From Nymphaea colorata (Eukaryota; Streptophyta; Magnoliopsida; Nymphaeales; Nymphaeaceae): DNA of 64,000 nucleotides. Below, piece after piece: positions 56,774 to 64,000 of this stretch. Location: positions 21,753,002-21,817,001 of the forward strand of contig NC_045148.1 in NCBI RefSeq assembly GCF_008831285.2, given 5' to 3'. The translations under genes were made by a program, and so were the position numbers. The stretch's first letter is position 1, and every line of letters begins with the position of its first letter. The notes under the pieces are model-generated. The model was given only the letters and a program-made list of their open reading frames with translations, ran no database searches and was not told where the DNA came from.

Positions 56774-56948
56774 TAGTGGCAGAGCTACATTACTGCTAGT
56801 GTGGGCACTTGCCCACACCAACCCAAAAAAATAAACTATTTACATACAAAAACTTCATTAATTTTCAGCTTTTTACATATCAGTCTCCCTTAAGATTTGA
56901 GTCTTACTTCAAGTGCCCCTAAACCAGAAATTTTTCGTTCTGCTACTC
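56774..56948. mobile_element. Short hAT-like MITE (TAGTGGCAGAGC ends)
   Basis: Starts TAGTGGCAGAGCTACATTAC and ends GTTCTGCTACTC, giving imperfect inverted ends (AGTGGCAGAGC against AGTAGCAGAAC). Typical interior 'gtgggcacttgcccacacca' and 'accagaaattttt'. Its right end lies within 10 bases of the start of duplication T copy 2 (56957). Confidence 0.55.
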
Positions 56949-57499
56949 GCTTTAAGCATAAAGACATGTAATGAGATTTTAGGAAATGAAGAGTGGACAT
57001 GTACCCATTGGTTCATATGGGGCTTCCCATAGTTTTAACTTGCTAAATTTATCAAACAAAATCAGAAAAATGGTCAAAAAGTTTCGCGTTTCCCCGGCTT
57101 GGGAGAGCAGAATGAGTATTAGAAGTCATTTTTTACAATAAAGTCTCCATAAAATCCAAGTCTGCTTTTGTACCTTGGAAAAGGTGCCCACATTATGGAT
57201 CAATTTTTATATCGGTGGCTCGATTTTGCAGCACATGGAGTTGACACAATGGGGATCCAAAATGGAAACTAGCAGTCTACCCGCCCCCACCCGCCGAAGG
57301 CACCAACCCCCTTGGGGATGCAGTTCCCCTATGTTGAGCCTATGTACTCTTGCAGAGGGTAGGATAAATGTCTTGAACTGTGATACTAAGAGTTGCACAT
57401 GTAATACCGTTTTTTTTTTGCATATACAATGGACTCGACAGAAGCTCTAATGGTTGTTCATGTTGTCCTTGGTCCAACTCTACCTATTCAACAGGGTTT

Positions 57500-57780
57500 T
57501 CCATCGATATTTTCTGGTGATATTTCCAGTGTTTTCTTTACTATAACTTTTCATGCTAGAATCTCCAACTCCTTGCAGGCTCTTTTGGTCAGACACCAAT
57601 ACTTGAATTGGAGCTTGTGAACCCTGTAAACTAAAGCTCATTTCTCATGGACATGGAAAAGCTGCCTTTTGGGGACAAGAAGAGGTTTGTTACTTAATCT
57701 AGCAGTGTTTGGGTAATGGTAAGAAGGTGAAAATTTGGTATGAGTGGGGATTGTAGAATATGGAGGGGAAGAAAGGCAAA
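57500..57780 (+). pseudogene. L1-type LINE 3' coding fragment (copy 2a)
   Basis: Duplicate of 45245-45560: ARISNSLQALLVRHQYLNWSL near 57558, then the 'ggaaaagctgcc' and 'aggtttgttacttaatctagc' segments. Stops throughout, no RT attached. Confidence 0.6.
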
Positions 57781-57949
57781 TCAGTAACTGATGATTAAGA
57801 TGAGGCTGCTGCCAAAAATTATAGTTGACTTATAGACTTAGGCACTCCCCTCATTAAAATCAAGTTAAGTGAGTAGTTCCGTTTAATTAGCTCCACCACA
57901 ACATGATTGTCTTGCCAGTGGTGGAGGATAGATCCAACCGTTGTTTGGG

Positions 57950-60225
57950 GTAATCAGCAGTTTTTGAACATTATATGGCGAGTTGACAACAAAATATCAA
58001 AGATTGCTAGCTGCAAACACGTTGATTTTCCTTAATTTTGATCAATTTATTATCTGATATATTTTCAACTCAATTTCGGACCCATTTAGATCTAATTTCA
58101 GAAGTTTAGACTCAAGCACAGCCCAAATCCAGACATATTTTGTAATTCAGATCCACATTCAGACATGGATTCAGTCCAAAAAATCATAGAGACTGAAAAC
58201 AAGACCCTAGACCCATATCTGGATCCAAATCCTAGCTGTAAATTGAAATCAGATCCCTAGACCCGTATTTTGATTCAAAGCCACCTCTAGATTGCAAAAG
58301 AGCCCTCCGTCCATATCTAGATCCACCTAGTCTAGATGGAAGAGCCTTGGATTCATATTTGATCGAATCCAAGATCTAAAGAAAAAATGGATCCATAGAT
58401 CCATATCTAGACCCAAATTTAAGATCCAGATACAAAATTGAGTCTTTGATCTGAATCCAAATCTCAGCTTCAGATAAAAAATTGTGCCAAATTCAGATAA
58501 AAAACTGAGCATTAGATCTAAGATCCAAAAATAGAGTCAAAATCCAGATCACAATCCAAAACAAATACGTATATATATCCAAATTCAATGCACAAACCAT
58601 TACCTGGATCCAGCCCAATTTTTTATCCAAATATAAAAAACCAAGCCAGAAAACCAACCTCCAGCATCCTATTTCAAGTTGGATCCCCGAGCACGCAGAC
58701 AAACTCCCCTCACCTTCAGTCTCAATTGCACTTTATAAAATCTAAAACTGGATGGAACACACAAATCCAATCCGTAATTCAGGCATTTGACATCGACGTG
58801 GACCCTTCCTGGTTCGGGAACAATTGATTCAGATTCAAGCGGACCCAAAATTGTCAAAACTGGAGCGAAATTAATTTTACAAAAAGGTCATTTTGGCCTT
58901 AGAAAAATATGAAATTTTCACTTTTTCTTTTTCTTTTTTTTTAATTTTATGCATGCTACTGGGACTCGTGTGGGTCCTACCTAGGGTGGCAGGACCAAAT
59001 ACCCACCTCATTGACTCAATCAAATTCAAGCCAATGAGGAGACATTTAACTCCCCCAGGCCAGATTCGGCAATAACCAGGATGCTACTGGGAGAGAGGGT
59101 TCGGTGTTTAGCAGACTGCTCTCGCCAAGAGGCCCCTGTAATACTCAGCACAAAAGGGCACTAGGCAGCCTAACTTGTTAATCCTAGTTTCCATCCATGA
59201 AAGAGAATTTTGAACTTAAAATCTCTTCTTTAATTTCTCTATTTCTCTCTCAGGTTTCTCTCTCTTTGATTTCTCTCTCTCGTTTTAGCTCTCTCTTTCT
59301 CTATCTCTTTCTAAAAATTTTCTTTTTCTCTTTTTTCTCTCTCTTCAGTTCTATCTCTCCCTTTTTAAAAATCTTTTTCTCTTTTATTACATCTCTTTTA
59401 ATCTCTCTTTTCTCTTTTTTCTTTTATCTTTCTCTCTTCGATTTCTCTCTCTCTCTCTCTCTCTACACATATATATATATATAGTCTCATCTTGCTTCGC
59501 CCAAAATCTGTCAACTTCACCGAGGCCAATATTAAGGTGCAGTACCCATGATGGTTATCAAACTACACTTGACTTGATAGCGTACCCATTTTCGATTTTA
59601 TACGTATGTTGTGGTGTGAATGACTTATCTAATTTTCTTTTCAAGTATATAGAACTCTTTTTTTTCATTTAACATGCATATTTACTACGCACTTATAGGA
59701 TTCACGGATACCCACAGCCACTCCTTTAAAAAACCAAAGCAAAATAAGATCGAGCCCTAATAATGTGGTAACTGAGTTAGGCTAAAACCATGAGATTGAA
59801 AAAAATTTATGTTACAAATGATCATTCATTAAAAAATTTTTATAAAATTTTATTACATCTCTTTTTCAAAAACTGACTTGATTTTTTATTTCAAATGATT
59901 TTTCCAAATCAAACAATTCACTAGTTAAGATTATTTCTTCTAAAACATATATCCTACCATTTTATAAAAAAATTATAGAACTCTCTTTTCCAATGCCTCA
60001 CAAACTGTTTTCTTATTTTAAGGATTGACTCTTACATCATTTTTTGCTTTATAACATTTAAAATTTCTAAAACAATTTAAAATCTTCACCTTGCCCCACA
60101 CTGCATTTAAGTGGAGAATAATGCTTAAGTGAATGTGGAAATGCACCAAGAACGAACAACGCGCCAGAAAAACTAAATCTCATACTGATCACGGGTGGAC
60201 CCTTTTCCACTTTGCAGAACAAGGT
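57950..60225 (+). mobile_element. LTR-like block inside duplication T, copy 2
   Basis: Counterpart of 45710-48030: 'gatccaaat' words (58130-58560), 'tagggtggcaggaccaaatacccacc' (58983), CT-rich DNA (59210-59465), 'cttcgcccaaaatctgtcaacttcacc' (59496). Copy 1's last 90 bases (up to the 'aaattttgggacgcaaaa' end) are deleted here, joining 'gcagaacaag' to 'gtaggtaaatg' at 60226. Confidence 0.45.
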
Positions 60226-60324
60226 AGGTAAATGCAACACATATGATATTGATTTTTAATTTCATGTCATTATGGATATAAAAGTCTTGACCTACATCAT
60301 TATGCAATTTGATATATAAACTAG

Positions 60325-62147
60325 TTGCTAAGTTGATGGCTGAGAGAATGAAGATTGTTTTAGCACAATTATTGGCTCAAAACAAGGGCATCTGATATCT
60401 CTAGTAGATTTATACACCAACCATGCACCTTGCACTTGAAGCGGTCAACAGCTTAGATAAGGGCATATATAACAATTTTTTCTCCTCAAATTAGATATTC
60501 CAAAAGCTTAGTGAGATGGTTTTTCCTGCACTTTGGTCTTTCTCTTTTGGGATCCTGTGAAGATTGGGTGAGGAAAATTATTAATTATGTTTCTATTGCT
60601 TCCTTAGTTGTCATCTTTAAGAAGGGAGGGAACCACTTTTTGTTGCCATGGAGGCCGATGACAAAAGCACCCTCTCTATCCACTTTTGTTTACTATTGTT
60701 GTGTTGTGGAAGTTTTATCTGAAAACCTCCAATGGCGAGTTTTAAAGGGCAGGAAGCCCCTAAAATGACTTTCTCAATTTACTTTTTACCTGGGGCACTT
60801 CTTCTCTGCAAATGACATCCTTTTATTTTTTTGGGCTGTTGTGAAAATCCACTTCTTGTTTAAACCAAGTTTTACCTAATTTCACTAACAAAGCAGGTTT
60901 GACTCTAAGTTCATTCCATTTTTTTATTAATTTTAATGTTCTTGACAACACAATGGTCATTGCAAACCGATTTCATTGACAGTGGTCTAAACTTCCCCTT
61001 ACTTATTTGGGTTCCATTATTTGTTGGTACTCTCAACCCTGACTTATGTGAGAAGCTTTGTAGAAGGGTGGACCATCCACTTACTTATATGAGAAGCATG
61101 TTCTGCAGCAAGTGGTGGGTTATTGGGTGAGAGCATTTAGACTTCCACTTATTGTACTGAACTTTGTAGAGAAGAAATTGTCACTTACTTAGTTGGAAGT
61201 CTGCTTGCTCTGATACAAGAAGGTGGTCTTGGCCTTCTTGACGTCACCAACTCCTTATGTACTGTTTTGGTCAGACACCAATACTTGAATGGGATCTTGT
61301 GAACACTGTAAACTAATGTTTATTTCTCTTGGATATGGAAAAGCTGCCTTTTGGGGATGAGAAGAGGATTCTTACTTAATTTAGCGGTGTTTGGGTAACT
61401 ATAAAGGTGAAAATTTGGTGTTAGGATTGGGGTACTCATAATTTCATTAACTTGAGATGAAATGGACTTGAAATAAAAAACATAAGACCTTAGATACAAG
61501 GGCAAAGCCAGAAATTTTTTTTAGGAAGGGTGGAATAGCATTAGCAAAATATATACAATTACTGAACAATATTTTTCAAAATTTTTGCATAGCCCAAATT
61601 AAAATTTTTTAAAAATATAACTATCATATTTTTGCGTAACTCTATTCAAGAAGTTATCTCATGGTGGTTCAAATGGTCTTTCAAATAAATGGGTTACAAT
61701 ACGATGTGTTTATGCTTACATGTACTCTTTTGGAACATAAGGAAACAGAGAAATTCTATTATCCATCATGCCAATTTGATTCTGGGTGGTCTTGAATGGA
61801 GAGTCTGCAATGATTTAAAGGATATGATAACTGGTACAAAGTGGAAACATCAAGAGGTGATCTTTCCTCTCTACTACATGGTTTTGCGGTTGATCTGTGT
61901 GTGGTGAAATGGTGTGCAGAAATTGGCTTTTTGTAGCTGATGTATTTGCTGTCAACAATCGATTGCAATGAGGCTGTAATCCTTTTTTACAGTGAGGTTG
62001 GTTTTATGCCTATCTTCTTTTGGTTAGTTGTAGTTTCTATTTTTGTATTTGAGGTTTATGTCTCTCTTCTTTTTTGGTTTGTTCTAGCTCAGGTATATTG
62101 TACTTTGTTATCTGCTATATTGTTAATAAAAATGTTTGGGATGCCTA
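60325..62147 (+). pseudogene. L1-type LINE reverse transcriptase relic (copy 2b)
   Basis: Duplicate of 48120-50062: KLVAKLMAERMKIV near 60318-60360, an 85-codon open frame at 60511-60768 (WVRKIINYVSIASLVV), SANDILLFF near 60807 for the FADD box, the 'YMRSMFCSKWWV' segment, and LFWNIRKQRNSIIHHANLIL near 61726. Relative to copy 1 a short deletion removes the end of RT motif A (near 60505), and about 60 bases are missing near 61180. Not functional. Confidence 0.75.
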
Positions 62148-62177
62148 AACTCGTAGCAACAACGTTGCATCGCCAAG

Positions 62178-62350
62178 TAAGTCGGCACATGCGCCGAGCC
62201 CAAGCTTGTGCCTCTTGACCTTGACTTGATTATACAACATCAAGCTCAAGCTTGACTCCCTTAACTTGCTTAACTCATTTATGGCCAAACTTGTTTTTTA
62301 AAACTTGTTCATATCAACTCGTTTAATTCAAGTACGACACCAAAGCAAAA
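62178..62350. mobile_element. MITE family 2 end, duplicate
   Basis: TAAGTCGGCACATGCGCCGAGCCCAAGC is the diverged counterpart of the terminus at 50096, with 'caagcttgactccc' words after it. It came with duplication T. Confidence 0.4.
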
Positions 62351-62669
62351 CTTGTTACCTCAAGTTGAAAGGAAAATTGGTTTTCTTGTGATACAAACAG
62401 GGGTATAATTGTCCTATAGTACCAAGATATTCCTTTTAGTGCTGTAAAATGTGCAAACTTAAAAATTTCCACTTAATCACAAAGTTGCACACCAATAAAA
62501 ACAAGGGGTTTCTCCCCCCCCCCCTTTTTCTCCCTCCCTCTCTTCACAAGGAGAAATTGTCAATGCGACAAATTGAAGAGAACATGTGGTGCCATTTGTA
62601 TCTTTGTAAAAGAAGTTCCATTCTCTCCCCAACCTTGCGTGGTGTATGGCCGGCGAAAGAATGATACCC

Positions 62670-63140
62670 CATCAGATCAGATTCGAACTGAATGTCTGGC
62701 ATTACCCTATTCTATACATCAGAAGTTCACATATTCAGATTTGATTTAAGATTTGAATGTTAATGAAAGAAAAGTTTGTGTGAATCAAATTTTTGAATTT
62801 ATAGTCCAGACCCGATCCGATATCTAATTTTCATTTTAACATGATCCAAGTCTGAATACATCCTTTAATTGTGCAATTAAATTCTGACCATATTTGGACA
62901 TGTGAAGGACTGGCCATCTTTCAAATTGTTTGTATATTAAATATACAAGGATATTTGTGTGAAATTGAACCTAAACCCTTATCCAAATTGATTGAACATT
63001 TATTAAATTGAATTCAAATGCAGAATTGTGAGAGTGACATTTTATAAAACCAAATACATCCAATTTTTTAATCAGATGTTAATCCTTTATTATCCATTCT
63101 AATTTAATTAGATATTAGATACATCGACATCCTTAGCTGT
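62670..63140. mobile_element. MITE family 1 fragment, right end intact
   Basis: 'cagatcagattcgaac' and 'cacatattcagatttgattt' words run to a right end GATATTAGATACATCGACATCCTTAG at 63110-63136, matching the family's terminal GACATCCCTA. The left end is eroded. Confidence 0.5.
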
Positions 63141-64000
63141 GCCCTTAAATAAAGATACTTTGTCCTCATAAAAGAAATAATCGAGAAGAGATTCATTGTC
63201 CTTAAAATACTCTAAAGGGTTGTTCGACAACATGCAAGAACATTATTATGTGAGTGTTCAATGAAGGATAACACATAAATTTTAGTACTGTTTCATGGGG
63301 CCCTAATCTTTAGAGTGGATTTATTAGACACTCATATAATATCCCTGCAAACAAATGAGACCTTGACAATGCACAGTAAATTATTGTAAGTTTCAGAAAT
63401 ATTAAGGAAAATTAACTCTTTTGGAGGCTTGGATTTTTATCAGCTCTTGTTTAATATAATTGGATGAAATGTCGGTTAGGCTTGTTTCTTTACGTTGTCT
63501 GATGATTTTATAAAAGAACATTCATGGGTAGTAAAAATTTATGGTTGTGGAAACCATCTTGTGAGGGTTTAGTTTATATTTTTTTAAATACTGCTATTGC
63601 AAAAAACATACTTACATGGAATCAAATCAATCAAGCTGGTCAATTTAGTAAAATTGGCTATTTTAACAATTCAATTGGTTCAACTGTGAATTGGCAAAAC
63701 ACAATATAAAATTTACCTTTTTTAAAATGATAATACCAAAAACATATATGTACAATTAAATGTGAGTTCATGACACTTAAGCTGAAAGGTATGAGGGGCC
63801 CTTGGGTCTTTTCTAGGTAGTGTGGTTGTTAACGACCTGCTCAGCCAAAAACTTGGCTTAACAGTGATTCGGGTTGGATAGGTTAACTTCAGTTTGATTC
63901 CAATTAAAGGCATTGATCCAAAGGTATACATGAAAAAAGTTATGAACTTTCAAGAGAATCCTGCTAGGGAGGAGGCCCGGAAGTGTACAAGAAGAAAGCA
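63140..64000. other. AT-rich region with no recognised gene
   Basis: Short frames at 63524-63709 and 63722-63931 have no recognised domain. 63850-63905 (GGGTTGGATAGG, then CTTCAGTTTGATTCC) echoes the SINE-like insert at 47206-47280. The window ends in a frame reading QENPAREEARKCTRRK (63952-64000), too short to assign. Confidence 0.3.

Larger units (their letters stand above)
56957..62641 (+). repeat. Segmental duplication T, copy 2
   Basis: Direct duplicate of 44702-50578 at a distance of about 12 kb; the two look roughly nine tenths identical by eye. It contains an LTR-like block (about 57950-60225) with CT tracts at 59210-59465, the LINE relics listed below and the MITE family 2 end. The stretch 59790-60060 is present here but missing from copy 1. 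Confidence 0.9.

Noticed and set aside
63840-63930. Possible tRNA gene
   Set aside because: Only a B-box-like word is present; no cloverleaf can be drawn.
1-64000. A novel defence or biosynthetic gene system
   Set aside because: All recognisable genes are decayed LRR receptor kinases, one NLR fragment or transposon relics. I found no set of intact neighbouring genes that could form a system.

Overview
This is nuclear DNA of a flowering plant. Three things point to that: non-RD leucine-rich-repeat receptor kinases (LRR-RLKs) of the LRR-XII/EFR type with one GT-AG intron near the end of the kinase, an NLR-type leucine-rich-repeat fragment, and plant-type Copia, Tat-like Gypsy, L1, hAT-like and CACTA-like transposon debris. 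The DNA is AT-rich and full of (TA)n, (CT)n and (GA)n tracts. I cannot name the species. No intact host gene is visible: every recognisable coding region carries stops, frameshifts or large losses. This is a decayed immune-receptor cluster, not a working locus.

Layout. 1-9.5 kb: repeat debris, several relics of the 5' leader of the RLK family, an RLK fragment (RLK-0, 4.7-5.9 kb), and a direct duplication (3.37-4.56 and 7.79-9.49 kb) carrying a complete hAT-like MITE in each copy. 10.1-20.9 kb: RLK unit I, with pseudogene RLK-A (12.25-17.13 kb) and a Copia RT/RNase H relic downstream. 20.9-26.2 kb: an LTR-like block in minus orientation, a second Copia RNase H relic, MITE pieces, and an inverted copy of the RLK 5' leader ending in a TA palindrome. 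26.2-43.2 kb: two more RLK units fused head to tail. RLK-B (28.37-32.93 kb) has lost the end of exon 2 and is joined directly to RLK-C (32.93-40.72 kb), which has lost its 5' half. The RLK-C intron is swollen to about 6.5 kb by Tat-like LTR-retrotransposon sequence. 43.2-44.7 kb: a GC-richer patch, then AT-rich DNA. 44.70-50.58 and 56.96-62.64 kb: two direct copies of a ~5.8 kb segment of L1 reverse-transcriptase relics and LTR-like sequence. Between these copies lie a degraded NLR LRR region on the minus strand (51.2-53.4 kb), a truncated Copia gag-integrase (53.4-55.2 kb) and three MITEs. 62.6-64 kb: MITE debris and unremarkable AT-rich DNA.

How the parts relate. Units I, II and III descend from one RLK unit of roughly 10-11 kb (5' flank, two-exon RLK, Copia relic, GA-rich tail). 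Comparing the units shows insertions as filled and empty sites, of which the RLK-intron MITE at 32202-32480 and 39859-40122 (empty in RLK-A at 16586-16593) is the clearest. RLK-B and RLK-C share a stop codon in exon 2 that RLK-A lacks, so they are the younger pair. Boundaries of repeats and decayed genes were found by reading and are approximate to tens of bases unless exact terminal motifs are given. I found no evidence for a novel functional system. The most useful content is the evolutionary record of receptor-cluster decay and the MITE and LTR structures.
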